Shown piece after piece: positions 33,751 through 43,083 of a stretch of 64,000 nt of DNA; the stretch's first letter is position 1, and each line of letters begins with the position of its first letter. The notes beneath the pieces are model-generated. The model worked only from the letters and a program-made list of their open reading frames with translations, did no database searches and was not told the origin of the DNA. Source of the stretch: Anabaena sp. WA102 (lineage in GTDB: Bacteria; Cyanobacteriota; Cyanobacteriia; Cyanobacteriales; Nostocaceae); NCBI RefSeq assembly GCF_001277295.1, contig NZ_CP011456.1, positions 4,282,001 through 4,346,000 of the forward strand, written 5' to 3'. A program made the translations under genes and the position numbers.

Positions 33751-35541
33751 ATGAAAAAAACTGCTTGGAATTTATTGCTTACTTTGCCCATGTCTGTATT
33801 CCTATTAGTCTTAGCAGCTAGTACAAAAACTTCTGCTAACGAAATAGGAGGAGAACATGAAACAACAAATAAAGAGACTTTATCATCAGTCAGCATCAAT
33901 ACTCCTGACTTTAACAACATTACTCAAATAATTGCCCAAAAAGAACCTTCCTCTTCATCTGATGAATCACAAGTTACATCTGTATCCCAGCTTTCAGATG
34001 TCCAACCCACTGACTGGGCGTATGAGGCCTTAAAATCTCTTATAGAACGTTATAACTGCTTAGTGGGTTCTGATACTAAATATCGTGGTAATCGAGCTTT
34101 GACTCGCTATGAATTTGCCGCAGGGTTAAATTCTTGTTTAGATCAAGTCAACAAACTTATTGCTGCATCTACATCTGATTTGGCTCTAAAAGCAGATTTG
34201 GAAACCATACAGCGACTAACTGAAGAATTTAATACCGAACTTACTGTATTACGCGGAAGATTACAGACAATAGAAGCACGAACCACAGAATTAGAAGGTA
34301 ATCAATTTTCAACAACAACTAAGCTACAAGGTGAAGTGCAGTTTGTAGTTGGTGGAGTTTTAGCCGGGAATAACGTCGTTACCAAACAACCCGCACCCAG
34401 CACCATTACATTTTCCCAGCGGACTCGCTTAATATTAAGTAGTAGTTTTACTGGTAAAGATCAACTACGATTAACACTTTCCGGTGGAAATATTAACTCA
34501 TTAGGTGGAGTACCTAATCCTAGAGGAACTGGAACAGGACTTAGCACAAATAATCCCACTGGCGGAATATTTGGTACATTTGACAGTAGAACTGCCGATA
34601 ATGCCAGTCCTAGTTTTGGCGCAAATCAGATTTCTGTTGGTGGTATCCGTTATCGGTTTCCAGTTGGTAAAAAGACCCAATTTAACATTTTTGCCCAATC
34701 TGATGGAGCAAACGAGATTGGTTTAAGTGGTCCAACAAACCCATTTGAAGGGTCAGCTTCTAACGGGATTTCTCGATTTTCCCGGCGGAATATGGTCTAT
34801 AACTATGGAGATACAGGCCCTGGAATTGCCATACTTCACGACCTAAGTAAACAGTGGCAATTAGGGGCATCATACAGTGCGCCTAATGGTGATAATCCCG
34901 CACCTAATAATGGCTTACTTACAGGTAGATATGTAGCATTTGGACAGGTAACATACTTTAGCCCCAAAAAGAATTTCCGGCTAGGTTTAAGTTATGCTAA
35001 CACCTATAGTCCAGCGGGTGTTTTAGGTCAAGGGGGAACAAACTTTGGTCCTGCGGCTGGAAGTAACCTAGCAAACAGCACTATTTCAACTAACCCAGCC
35101 AACGCAGCTAGGGGCATTGTTGATAAAGGAACAGTAGGAAATCTTTATGGACTTGGGGCATTATATAAACTTAATCCCCGACTAGCAATCAATAGTTTTG
35201 TTGGTTATTCAGCCCATCGTTATTTGGGACAAGGAGATGGTCAAGTCTGGAACTGGGGAGTAGGACTAACATCTCCCGATTTAGGAAAAAAAGGTAGCTT
35301 AGGGGCTATTTTTGTGGGTGTAGCACCAACACTAACTACACTTAGTAAAAATGTAGATTTGGGAGCAGGTAAGGGTCAAGCCGACAAAGATACCTCTCTG
35401 CACGTTGAGGGATGGTATCAATATAAACTTACTAACAATATTGAAGTTACACCTGGATTTATTTGGGTAACAGCGCCAAATTCAGATACTACTAATCCTG
35501 CTAGTATAGTGGGTTGGCTACGTACCACCTTCAGATTTTAA
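33751..35541 (+). CDS. Outer-membrane porin with SLH domain (OprB/iron-uptake-porin family)
   Basis: The protein has 596 residues from ATGAAAAAAACTGCTTGG; an upstream in-frame start at 33685 would add unconserved sequence. A signal peptide (LLLTLPMSVFLLVLAASTKT) is followed by an S-layer-homology domain (VSQLSDVQPTDWAYEALKSL ... RYEFAAGLNSCLDQV), a coiled coil (EELNTEL-like EEFNTELTVLRGRLQTIEAR), then a ~400-residue OprB-type barrel ending GWLRTTFRF with C-terminal Phe. Cyanobacterial homologues pass inorganic ions. Two dyad operators upstream suggest this member admits sulfonates or other sulfur sources. Confidence 0.9.
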   Translation: MKKTAWNLLLTLPMSVFLLVLAASTKTSANEIGGEHETTNKETLSSVSINTPDFNNITQIIAQKEPSSSSDESQVTSVSQLSDVQPTDWAYEALKSLIERYNCLVGSDTKYRGNRALTRYEFAAGLNSCLDQVNKLIAASTSDLALKADLETIQRLTEEFNTELTVLRGRLQTIEARTTELEGNQFSTTTKLQGEVQFVVGGVLAGNNVVTKQPAPSTITFSQRTRLILSSSFTGKDQLRLTLSGGNINSLGGVPNPRGTGTGLSTNNPTGGIFGTFDSRTADNASPSFGANQISVGGIRYRFPVGKKTQFNIFAQSDGANEIGLSGPTNPFEGSASNGISRFSRRNMVYNYGDTGPGIAILHDLSKQWQLGASYSAPNGDNPAPNNGLLTGRYVAFGQVTYFSPKKNFRLGLSYANTYSPAGVLGQGGTNFGPAAGSNLANSTISTNPANAARGIVDKGTVGNLYGLGALYKLNPRLAINSFVGYSAHRYLGQGDGQVWNWGVGLTSPDLGKKGSLGAIFVGVAPTLTTLSKNVDLGAGKGQADKDTSLHVEGWYQYKLTNNIEVTPGFIWVTAPNSDTTNPASIVGWLRTTFRF

Positions 35542-35548
35542 CGCATAA

Positions 35549-35785
35549 ATCAGGATTTGAAGATTTGCAGGATTTCGTATTTATTAAAAGTCTTTAATCC
35601 TGTTAATCCTTTAATCCTGGACATCCTGATTCTGACATTTTAATCCTATTAATCCTTAAATCCTGGACATCCTGATTCAGACAGTTTCATCCTGTTAATC
35701 CTTAAATCCTGGACATCCTGATTCAGACAGTTTCATCCCGTTAATCCTTTAATCCTGTAAATCCTGATTCAGACATTTTCATCTT
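35549..35785. repeat. AATCCTG/ATCCTGATTCAGACA tandem repeat array
   Basis: About four irregular copies of a ~60-bp unit, CTGTTAATCCTTTAATCCTG then GACATCCTGATTCAGACA, separate the porin and nitroreductase genes. The units differ in a few positions. A shorter stretch with the same words is at 565-656. It is non-coding. Confidence 0.8.
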
Positions 35786-35800
35786 TCATAATCTTTTTTT

Positions 35801-36622
35801 ATGACTAACCCAACTGAATTACTTAATCATCGCTATGGTCATAATAACTTCAATCCAGATATTCCCTGGAGTGACACCTTAGCAACTCTGTTATCCCATC
35901 GTTCAATTCGTGCTTATTTACCTGATGCCTTACCCCCAGGAACTTTAGAAGTTTTAATTGCTGCTGCTCAATCTGCTTCTACTTCTTCCAATCTCCAAAC
36001 CTGGAGTGTAGTAGCAGTTGAAGATGTAAATCGCAAAGAAGAATTATCAAAACTAACTAATAATCAAGCACATATTCGTCAAAGTCCTTTATTTTTAGTG
36101 TGGTTAGCCGATTTAGCAAGACCAACATACATCGCCGAAAATCGCGGACTACCTCATGAAGGTTTAGATTATTTGGAAATGTTTTTGATGGCGGCCATAG
36201 ATGCCGCATTAGCAGCACAAAATGCGGTAGTCGCAGCAGAATCTATCGGGTTGGGAACTGTGTATATCGGTGCATTACGAAATAAACCAGAAGAGGTAGC
36301 GCAGATATTGAATTTACCTCCTCATGTAGTTGCTGTGTTTGGTTTGTGTGTAGGCTATGCTGATCCAGTTGTGAATGTGGCAATTAAACCACGTTTATCT
36401 CAATCTGTAGTCTTACATCGAGAAACATATCAACTTGCCCAACAAGAACAAGGAATATCAGAATATAACCAAATCATGGCAAACTTTTATAATTCACAAC
36501 ATATGAATATTCCTGGTGATTGGTCGGAACATTCTAGTAAAAGGGTAGCATCGGCTGAATCTTTATCTGGTCGGCATAGATTAAAGGAAATTCTAAATAA
36601 TTTGGGTTTTAAATTACAATAA
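35801..36622 (+). CDS. NfsA-type NADPH-dependent flavin/nitro reductase
   Basis: This 273-residue FMN protein of the nitroreductase superfamily begins with the core LATLLSHRSIRAYLPDALPP. It has SASTSSNLQTWSVVAVEDVN, IGLGTVYIGALRNKPEEVAQ and a C-terminal arm RHRLKEILNNLGF. NfsA-type enzymes reduce nitro compounds and FMN with NADPH; FMNH2 supply to monooxygenases such as SsuD is possible but SsuE already fills that role. A terminator-like hairpin follows. No dyad was seen in the 259-bp gap, which is filled by repeats, so it may be read from the porin promoter. Confidence 0.85.
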   Translation: MTNPTELLNHRYGHNNFNPDIPWSDTLATLLSHRSIRAYLPDALPPGTLEVLIAAAQSASTSSNLQTWSVVAVEDVNRKEELSKLTNNQAHIRQSPLFLVWLADLARPTYIAENRGLPHEGLDYLEMFLMAAIDAALAAQNAVVAAESIGLGTVYIGALRNKPEEVAQILNLPPHVVAVFGLCVGYADPVVNVAIKPRLSQSVVLHRETYQLAQQEQGISEYNQIMANFYNSQHMNIPGDWSEHSSKRVASAESLSGRHRLKEILNNLGFKLQ

Positions 36623-36741
36623 TTAAGTTTTGTAACAACAATATAAATCACAAAAATTTGTTAACTAATAGTCAAAAATAAATTTTTCTTATTGTTTGAT
36701 GTCAGCAATTAATATATTAATTGCCAAATTTTCTGTGAAAT

Positions 36742-36771
36742 AAATCCTCATAAACAAGTGGGGATTTTTTT
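36742..36771 (+). terminator. Intrinsic terminator after the nitroreductase gene
   Basis: AAATCCTCA, 8-base loop, TGGGGATTTTTTT: a 9-bp stem with one G-T pair and a run of seven T. It is in a 518-bp gap (36623-37140) that holds only this hairpin, a dyad operator and AT-rich DNA. Confidence 0.7.
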
Positions 36772-36845
36772 ATGGGTATTTTTCATAAATTTCTTCCCAA
36801 AAATACTTGCAATTTTTATCTAGTTATGCCACACTAAATTAAAGT

Positions 36846-36872
36846 TACGGTATTCCTACCGATTTATAGTAG
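36846..36872 (-). promoter_or_regulatory. 27-bp dyad, copy K
   Basis: Minus-strand CTACTATAA ... ATCGGTAGGA ... ATACCGTA. It lies about 270 bp upstream of ssuB, further than most, so the promoter may have a long leader. Confidence 0.55.
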
Positions 36873-37140
36873 ATTTTCCTGGGAAACACAGATTGGAACA
36901 ACAAGCAGACTGGTATTAATACCAGATGCTTGTTTACTAAAGCTTTCTGTCCAGAGAGATTCAAGTAAATAAAAGCGAATAATTTCTGTCAATCTTAAAA
37001 TTTCCTCAAGCCGGAAAATAAATATATTAATTTTCTCATGATTTCGGCTCAGAAAAATCCTACACAAGCGTTGTCTATTTTTATTTGACAGATTTACTCC
37101 AAATAACCAATCAAACATCCACAACTAAGAGGTTTTGATC

Positions 37141-37935
37141 ATGACTAATCAAGTAAAAGGAATGCAATTAAATCTTGAAGGACTAAGAAAGTCCTTTGGA
37201 AATAAAACTGTTTTACAAGGAATTGATTTAGAAATTCAACCAGGAGAATTTGTGGCTATTGTTGGTCGCAGTGGCTGCGGTAAAAGTACAATGTTGCGTC
37301 TAGTTGCTGGGTTAGATGCTCCCAGTGGCGGTGATGTTTTGTTAAATGGCAAATATTCTGATAAACCCATTAATCCCGCTATCCGCATGATGTTTCAAGA
37401 CGCTCGTTTGTTACCTTGGCAACGAGTATTGGCAAATGTAGAGTTAGGTTTAATAGGTACTAATTCCAAAGTTTATGCCAAGCAAACGGCTTTACAAGTG
37501 CTGCGTGAAGTAGGATTAGAAGACCGCGCTCATGAATGGCCTTCCGTCCTTTCCGGTGGACAAAGACAACGGGTAGCTTTAGCCAGAGCCTTGGCCAGTA
37601 AACCTTCTTTATTACTACTAGATGAACCATTGGGAGCGTTGGATGCTTTAACTAGAATTGAAATGCAGCAATTATTAGAACGTTTGTGGCAAGAACAAGG
37701 ATTTACATCACTATTAATTACCCATGATGTGGAAGAAGCTGTGGTATTAGCAGACAGAGTAATTTTGATTGAAAATGGTCAAATTAGTCTGAATGCGAAA
37801 ATTGATCTGCCCCGTCCACGGGCTAGAGGAGATGCAAAGTTTGCGAAGCTCGTAGAGAGAATTTTAGATAGAGTTATGGGTAAACAAGAATCATCACAAA
37901 CAGAATTGATATCTGGATCTTCATTTACTAACTAG
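37141..37935 (+). CDS. ssuB: Aliphatic sulfonate ABC transporter ATP-binding protein
   Basis: This 264-residue ATPase starts at ATG 37141, 8 bp after AAGAGG. It has Walker A VGRSGCGKST, signature LSGGQRQRVALARALA, Walker B LLLLDEPLGALDALT and H-loop LLITHDVEEAVVLADR. The LLPWQRVLANVELGL segment is typical of the SsuB/TauB/NrtD group. It energises uptake of sulfonates with the permease encoded at 40307. The stop codon lies inside the start of an SsuA fragment, showing that a full ssuA copy once followed. Confidence 0.92.
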   Translation: MTNQVKGMQLNLEGLRKSFGNKTVLQGIDLEIQPGEFVAIVGRSGCGKSTMLRLVAGLDAPSGGDVLLNGKYSDKPINPAIRMMFQDARLLPWQRVLANVELGLIGTNSKVYAKQTALQVLREVGLEDRAHEWPSVLSGGQRQRVALARALASKPSLLLLDEPLGALDALTRIEMQQLLERLWQEQGFTSLLITHDVEEAVVLADRVILIENGQISLNAKIDLPRPRARGDAKFAKLVERILDRVMGKQESSQTELISGSSFTN

Positions 37936-38155
37936 TGCAACTCAACTTGATGCAGCAACTTTAGAAAAAATGCACGACAAATATGATTTTGCATTAGTAC
38001 CAATCAACGAAAAAGTCATCAAAAAACAACAAGATGTTGCAGATAAATGGTATAGCTTGGGGCTTATACCTAAGAAAGTAAATGTTAGAGATGGGTTTTT
38101 AACTCCTCAACAATATGCTGCAATTACTCCGAAGGAAGTGCTTGCTAAGAAATAG
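37931..38155 (+). pseudogene. C-terminal remnant of an SsuA-like binding-protein gene
   Basis: The frame TSATQLDAATLEKMHDKYDF then ALVPINEKVIKKQQDVADKW ... LTPQQYAAITPKEVLAKK aligns with the last ~75 residues of the intact SsuA-like proteins (for example IAEQQRIADLFYKEGVIPKQ ... SSQQYATITPQRISKK). The N-terminal ~270 residues are gone. It overlaps the ssuB stop by 5 bp. The deletion joined ssuB directly to the binding-protein tail; the intact paralogue is 1 kb downstream. Confidence 0.8.
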
Positions 38156-38268
38156 CAATTTGTAGTAGTTTTATTCTTTCTTCTTTATGTTAAAAACAAT
38201 GGAAAAAAATAAAACTTAACTTGATTTTTGACACAATTATATAATTTGAATGAATTTGATTTTTAACT

Positions 38269-39132
38269 ATGCCGACACTTACTTTAACTAATTTCCAAAT
38301 TACTCCTCTTAATGCACCATTAGGAGCAGTTATTAATGAACTAGATGCTAGTAAATCTGTTGCACCTGAAGCAATTTTACAATTAAAACAAGCACTTAGA
38401 GATTATCATATTCTCATCTTCAAAAATCAACATCTTAATGATGAGCAGTTTTTGAACTTTAGTTTTAATTTTGGTTCATTATTTGTCCCACCAGATGATG
38501 TTCCAGTTCTCGCTTCTCAACCAGGAGTAACACCAGTTATAATTCCCGTTTCCAATGTTGATGGTGGCTACACAGGTACAGGTGAATTAGCATTTCATTC
38601 TGATCATAAATGGACACCCTATCCTTCCAGTGGTTCTCTACTTTATGCTTTAGAAGTACCATCTGAGGGTGGAGATACTTCTTGGTTAAATCTCAATTTG
38701 GCTTATGAAACTTTGGATGAATCAACCAAACAACGAATTGCAGATTTACGGTTGATTACTTATAATCCATTTTTAAATAAGCCGGGAGAACCTCGGCAAA
38801 AATATCGTGAGAATAAGAATATTCCTCTCATTAGTCCTGTCTTTCCCCACCCATTGGTGAGAACACATCCAGAAAGTGGTAAGAAGATTTTGTATTTAGA
38901 TTACACCACAGAAGTTGAAGTTGTCGGTTTAGAACCCCAAGAAGGAAAAGAATTAATTGAACAGTTGAGAAATCATCTGCATCAACCTCAATTTTATTAT
39001 CAACATCAATGGTCTGTAGGCGATATTGTCTATTGGGATAATCAATCTACATTGCATTATCGCCAAGCTTTTGATCCTAATCAACGTCGAGTTTTAAAAC
39101 GGATTAGTTTAGCGGGTAGTCGCCCATTTTAG
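38269..39132 (+). CDS. TauD/TfdA-like alpha-ketoglutarate-dependent dioxygenase
   Basis: This 287-residue Fe(II)/2-oxoglutarate oxygenase has iron ligands His-x-Asp in ELAFHSDHKWTPYPS and the distal His in WDNQSTLHYRQAFDPN, with the 2OG-binding Arg in RRVLKRISL. TauD hydroxylates taurine beside its sulfonate to release sulfite; relatives act on alkyl sulfates or herbicide ethers. Its place between the ssuB and ssuA genes makes a sulfonate or sulfate-ester substrate likely, but taurine specificity is not proven. It is expressed in the ssu direction. Confidence 0.87.
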   Translation: MPTLTLTNFQITPLNAPLGAVINELDASKSVAPEAILQLKQALRDYHILIFKNQHLNDEQFLNFSFNFGSLFVPPDDVPVLASQPGVTPVIIPVSNVDGGYTGTGELAFHSDHKWTPYPSSGSLLYALEVPSEGGDTSWLNLNLAYETLDESTKQRIADLRLITYNPFLNKPGEPRQKYRENKNIPLISPVFPHPLVRTHPESGKKILYLDYTTEVEVVGLEPQEGKELIEQLRNHLHQPQFYYQHQWSVGDIVYWDNQSTLHYRQAFDPNQRRVLKRISLAGSRPF

Positions 39133-39192
39133 GTTTTGTAGTCAAACAGTAATAAAACAATTTGAATTGAAATTAAGTGAGGAGACATAATT

Positions 39193-40230
39193 ATGAACTT
39201 TAACTTACCACGACGCACAGTTTTACAGAAAATTATTCAATATTCAGCATTAGCTTTGGTTTTCCTTTCTGTTCCCATTGCTAGTAATATAGTCGAAGCC
39301 CAAAATACAACTAATAAAGCAGGAATTAAGACAAAAGTAGTCCGACTTGCTTATCAAACATCTGGTGATATTGTGAAAATCAAAGGAGTGGTAGATAAGC
39401 GTCTTGAACCTTTAGGTATCAAGGTAGAATGGTCTCCGTTTCCTGCTGGACCACAACTAATGGAAGCCATGAATGCAAACAAAGTTGATATTGGTTCTGT
39501 GGGAGAAACTCCACCGATTTTTGCTCAAGCTGCTGGCGCTCAATTAGCTTATATTGCTGGACGTAAACCTAGTAGTGGAGAAGGTAGTGCTATTGTTGTT
39601 CAAAAAGATTCTCCTATTAAGACAGTTAAGGATCTTAAAGGTAAGAAAGTTGTTTTTCAAAAAGGATCAGCATCACATTATTTACTCCTAAGAGCATTAG
39701 CTGAAGCTGGTTTGAAATATAGCGATATCCAAGCAGTTAGTTTAACTCCAGCAGAAGCCCGTGATGCTTTTATTCAAAAGAAAATTGATGCTTGGGTTGC
39801 TTGGGACCCATTTGTTGCATTCGTCCAAAAAAATGCTAATGCTCGTGTTTTAAGAAATGCTTCTAGAATTGCCACTCAAGGCGGATTTTACATGGCTAGA
39901 CGGAGTTTTGCTGTGGAAAATCCAGAAGTTGTGCGGATAGTTTTAGAGGAGGTAGATAAATTAGGAGAATGGGCAGAATCTAATCCTGATGAAGTTGTAA
40001 AAATTCTTGCACCTGAACTAAAACTTGATCCTGCACTTTTATCTGTGGTAGTTCGGAGACGGACATTCCGTATCCGCCCAATTAACTCATCTCTTGTTGC
40101 TGAACAACAACGCATTGCAGATTTGTTTTATAAAGAAGGTGTTATTCCTAAACAAATTTCCATTAAAGAGTCGGTTTTAAGTTCTCAACAATATGCAACT
40201 ATTACACCCCAAAGAATTAGTAAGAAATAA
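39193..40230 (+). CDS. ssuA: Aliphatic sulfonate-binding protein (SsuA)
   Basis: This 345-residue binding protein has a signal peptide (QYSALALVFLSVPIASNIVE-AQ). The mature protein begins VVRLAYQTSGDIVKIKGVVD and contains PFPAGPQLMEAMNANKVDIG then SVGETPPIFAQAAG and WVAWDPFVAFVQK. Unlike the paralogue at 17604 it keeps the WVAWDPF ligand-site motif. It sits between tauD-like and ssuC genes, so it is the most probable partner of SsuBC. Its N- and C-terminal regions are close to the 17604 protein, implying recent duplication. Confidence 0.92.
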   Translation: MNFNLPRRTVLQKIIQYSALALVFLSVPIASNIVEAQNTTNKAGIKTKVVRLAYQTSGDIVKIKGVVDKRLEPLGIKVEWSPFPAGPQLMEAMNANKVDIGSVGETPPIFAQAAGAQLAYIAGRKPSSGEGSAIVVQKDSPIKTVKDLKGKKVVFQKGSASHYLLLRALAEAGLKYSDIQAVSLTPAEARDAFIQKKIDAWVAWDPFVAFVQKNANARVLRNASRIATQGGFYMARRSFAVENPEVVRIVLEEVDKLGEWAESNPDEVVKILAPELKLDPALLSVVVRRRTFRIRPINSSLVAEQQRIADLFYKEGVIPKQISIKESVLSSQQYATITPQRISKK

Positions 40231-40306
40231 CCTGTAGTTATTCTGATTTTTACCACGGCGGCTAAACACCGCCATGATTATTTTCCTGATCACTTAATAA
40301 ATTATT

Positions 40307-41152
40307 ATGAAAGTTTCTTCTCCTGCTACTGATTTTTCCTCAAAGTATGGAACTAAAAAAAATAAGTTCCAGTTTAAGTTTATCAAAAATCGTTATTTTC
40401 AATCGTTTATCCCTTGGCTTGTGCCAATTACAATAATTGTAGTGTGGCAGTTTTTGTCTTCTATTGGTGTCATTCCCACCAGAATATTACCCGCACCTTT
40501 AGCAGTTGTTACTGCTGCTATTAAATTAACTCAAAGCGGTGAACTTCCCAAAAATATTGGTATTAGCTCTCTAAGAGCAGTATCTGGATTTTTACTTGGA
40601 GGCAGTATTGGATTTAGTTTAGGTTTACTTAATGGTATTTCTCCTATTGCAGAAAAGTTACTAGATACATCTATGCAAATGCTGCGGAATATTCCCAACT
40701 TAGCATTAATTCCATTAGTAATTTTATGGTTTGGAATTGGTGATGAGGCAAGATTATTTCTAGTATCTTTAGGTGTCATGTTTCCTATTTATTTAAACAC
40801 TTTTCATGGTATTCGTAGTGTTGATCACGGATTGATTGAAATGGGTAAGATTTACGGTTTAAATACTTGGGGTTTATTCTGGCGAATTATTCTCCCAGGG
40901 GCAATGTCTTCAATTTTAGTTGGTGTGCGGTTTTCTTTAGGGATTATGTGGTTAACGCTCATTGTTGCAGAAACTATTGCTGCCGATTCCGGTATTGGCT
41001 ACATGGCTACTAATGCTAGAGAATTTATGCAAACTGATGTTGTAGTTTTAAGTATTGTAATCTATGCCTTGTTCGGTAAACTGGCTGATATAATTGCTAA
41101 AGCTTTGGAAAACTACTGGTTGCAATGGAATCCCAGTTATTTAAAGGGTTAA
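40307..41152 (+). CDS. ssuC: Aliphatic sulfonate ABC transporter permease
   Basis: This 281-residue inner-membrane protein has about six hydrophobic segments, from FIPWLVPITIIVVWQFLSSI to VVLSIVIYALFGKLADIIAK. The ABC permease EAA loop is visible as IEMGKIYGLNTWGLFWRIIL then PGAMSSILVGVRFSLG. It forms the channel for SsuB and the SsuA-type proteins. It follows ssuA by 77 bp with no obvious terminator. Confidence 0.92.
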   Translation: MKVSSPATDFSSKYGTKKNKFQFKFIKNRYFQSFIPWLVPITIIVVWQFLSSIGVIPTRILPAPLAVVTAAIKLTQSGELPKNIGISSLRAVSGFLLGGSIGFSLGLLNGISPIAEKLLDTSMQMLRNIPNLALIPLVILWFGIGDEARLFLVSLGVMFPIYLNTFHGIRSVDHGLIEMGKIYGLNTWGLFWRIILPGAMSSILVGVRFSLGIMWLTLIVAETIAADSGIGYMATNAREFMQTDVVVLSIVIYALFGKLADIIAKALENYWLQWNPSYLKG

Positions 41153-41245
41153 TCTACTAATACCCGATAGGATTAAAGTTGATTTTGGTAAAAGTATTGT
41201 TTTCTTAATCCATTTATGTAATACTCTTAGTCATTACCCAAATAA

Positions 41246-41272
41246 TACGGTTTACCGATAGAGTTAGCGTAG
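41246..41272 (-). promoter_or_regulatory. 27-bp dyad, copy L
   Basis: Minus-strand CTACGCTAA ... CTCTATCGGT ... AAACCGTA. It ends 33 bp upstream of ssuD, so ssuDE has its own regulated promoter in addition to any ssuC read-through. Confidence 0.65.
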
Positions 41273-41304
41273 TTATTGATTGAAAAATTTTACACTTAAA
41301 TATC

Positions 41305-42474
41305 ATGCAAGTTCTTTGGTTTATTCCCACACATGGTGATGGACGCTATCTAGGAACTGCTATAGGTGGTCGTTCAGTTAATTTTGATTATTGGCGACAA
41401 ATTGCCCAAGCGGTTGATCAATTAGGGTTTACAGGGGCTTTATTACCTACCGGTCGTTCTTGTGAAGATGCCTGGATTTTGGCTTCAACTTTGGTAACGC
41501 ACACTAAAAAAATGCGGTTTTTAGTAGCAATCCGTCCGGGGTTGATGTCACCAGGAGTAGCGGCAAGAATGGCAGCAACTTTTGATAGAATTTCTGGTGG
41601 ACGACTATTAATTAATGTCGTGACTGGTGGTGATCCTGTTGAATTAGCTGGTGATGGTTTGCATCTTAGTCATGATGATCGCTATCAATTAACTGATGAA
41701 TTTTTAACAGTTTGGCGAGAAATTGCTGGCGGTGAAATTTCTAATTTTGAAGGTGACTATCTCAATATTAAAGAAGGGAAAATCCTATTTCCTAATGTTC
41801 AAAAACCTCATCCCCCTTTGTGGTTTGGTGGTTCTTCTCCCATTGCTCAAGTAATTGCTGCCAAGCACGTTGATGTTTATTTAACTTGGGGTGAACCACC
41901 TCAACAAGTAGCAGAAAAAATTGCCTCCATGAGACGTTTAGCTCAAGCACAAGGGAGAACATTAAGCTTTGGGATTCGTCTTCATGTCATTGTCAGAGAA
42001 ACTGAAAGTCAAGCTTGGGATGCTGCTAATGATTTGATTCGTTATGTAGATGAAGATGCGATCGCTAAAACCCAACAAGCTTATTCTCGCATGGATTCTG
42101 AAGGACAAAAACGCATGAAGGAATTACATAATGGCAGTCGAGAAGCATTAGAAATTAGCCCTAATTTATGGGCAGGAATTGGTTTAGTTCGGGGTGGTGC
42201 GGGAACTGCATTAGTAGGTGATCCTGATACTGTTGCTAGAAGAATGCAGGAATATGCAGACGTAGGAATTGATACTTTTATCTTTTCTGGTTATCCCCAT
42301 TTAGAGGAAGCTTATCGAGTAGCAGAATTGCTTTTCCCTCGTTTACCTTTGGATAATTTACCAACAGTAGAACCACAATTATTAAGTCCTTTTGGTGAAA
42401 TTGTTGCTAACCGAGAATTTCCCCAACAGCTTAAAGAACAACTTAGAGAAACAACAGTAGCAACTGTAGATTAG
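41305..42474 (+). CDS. ssuD: FMNH2-dependent alkanesulfonate monooxygenase
   Basis: This 389-residue flavin-dependent TIM-barrel enzyme cleaves alkanesulfonates to aldehyde and sulfite with FMNH2 and O2. Diagnostic stretches are MQVLWFIPTHGDGRYLGTAI, LLPTGRSCEDAWILAST, the insertion-loop Arg region RGGAGTALVGDPDTVARRM and the SsuD-specific GGRLLINVVTGGDPVELAGD. Length is right for the family. The reductase gene follows 34 bp later and supplies FMNH2. The start is preceded by a dyad operator. Confidence 0.95.
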   Translation: MQVLWFIPTHGDGRYLGTAIGGRSVNFDYWRQIAQAVDQLGFTGALLPTGRSCEDAWILASTLVTHTKKMRFLVAIRPGLMSPGVAARMAATFDRISGGRLLINVVTGGDPVELAGDGLHLSHDDRYQLTDEFLTVWREIAGGEISNFEGDYLNIKEGKILFPNVQKPHPPLWFGGSSPIAQVIAAKHVDVYLTWGEPPQQVAEKIASMRRLAQAQGRTLSFGIRLHVIVRETESQAWDAANDLIRYVDEDAIAKTQQAYSRMDSEGQKRMKELHNGSREALEISPNLWAGIGLVRGGAGTALVGDPDTVARRMQEYADVGIDTFIFSGYPHLEEAYRVAELLFPRLPLDNLPTVEPQLLSPFGEIVANREFPQQLKEQLRETTVATVD

Positions 42475-42508
42475 TTAAAAATTAATTAAATCAAGAGGTT
42501 TTTGTCAA

Positions 42509-43075
42509 ATGGCTTATATTTTAGCGATCGCGGGTAGTCCTTCTCATCCTTCTAGAACCTACGGAATTTTGGAATATGCAACTCAAATTCTTTCTGAACA
42601 AGGCTTAGAAACAAATATTATTTCTGTGCGAGATTTACCTGCTGAGGATTTAGTTTATGGACGTTATAACAGTCCAGCTTTAGAAAAACCAAAAGCATTA
42701 TTAGAACAAGCAAGTGGTGTAATTATTGCCACCCCAATTTATAAAGCTGCTTATACAGGGTTACTCAAATCTTTTTTAGATTTATTACCTGAAAAAGCTT
42801 TGAATGGTAAGGTTTTATTACCGTTAGCTACTGGTGGTACAATCGCTCATTTATTATCAATAGAATATGCTTTGAAACCAGTTTTAGGTGAATTAGGTGC
42901 AAGGCATATTTTAAGTACAGTTTACGCAGTAGATAAGCAAATTCAAATTCAAGCTGATGGTAGTTTGCAATTGGATGAAGAAATTGATCAACGTCTCAAA
43001 GAAGTTTTAACCGAATTTATCCAAGCTGTTAATAAATCCCAACCTGATATCAAGGAATTAGCATATAGTAACTAA
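42509..43075 (+). CDS. ssuE: NADPH-dependent FMN reductase
   Basis: This 188-residue flavodoxin-fold reductase begins LAIAGSPSHPSRTYGILEYA. It has GVIIATPIYKAAYTGLLKSF then LDLLPEKAL, the SsuE active-site stretch, followed by LPLATGGTIAHLLSIEYALK. It delivers reduced FMN to SsuD, encoded immediately upstream. AAGAGG lies before the ATG. Confidence 0.94.
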   Translation: MAYILAIAGSPSHPSRTYGILEYATQILSEQGLETNIISVRDLPAEDLVYGRYNSPALEKPKALLEQASGVIIATPIYKAAYTGLLKSFLDLLPEKALNGKVLLPLATGGTIAHLLSIEYALKPVLGELGARHILSTVYAVDKQIQIQADGSLQLDEEIDQRLKEVLTEFIQAVNKSQPDIKELAYSN

Positions 43076-43083
43076 AGGTATTT

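Noticed and set aside
35549..35785. Possible CRISPR array between porin and nitroreductase
   Set aside because: Units are adjacent and degenerate, without unique spacers of even length.
36864..37124. 86-residue minus-strand frame before ssuB
   Set aside because: No recognisable domain, low-complexity composition, and it overlaps a dyad site and the ssuB leader; probably chance.
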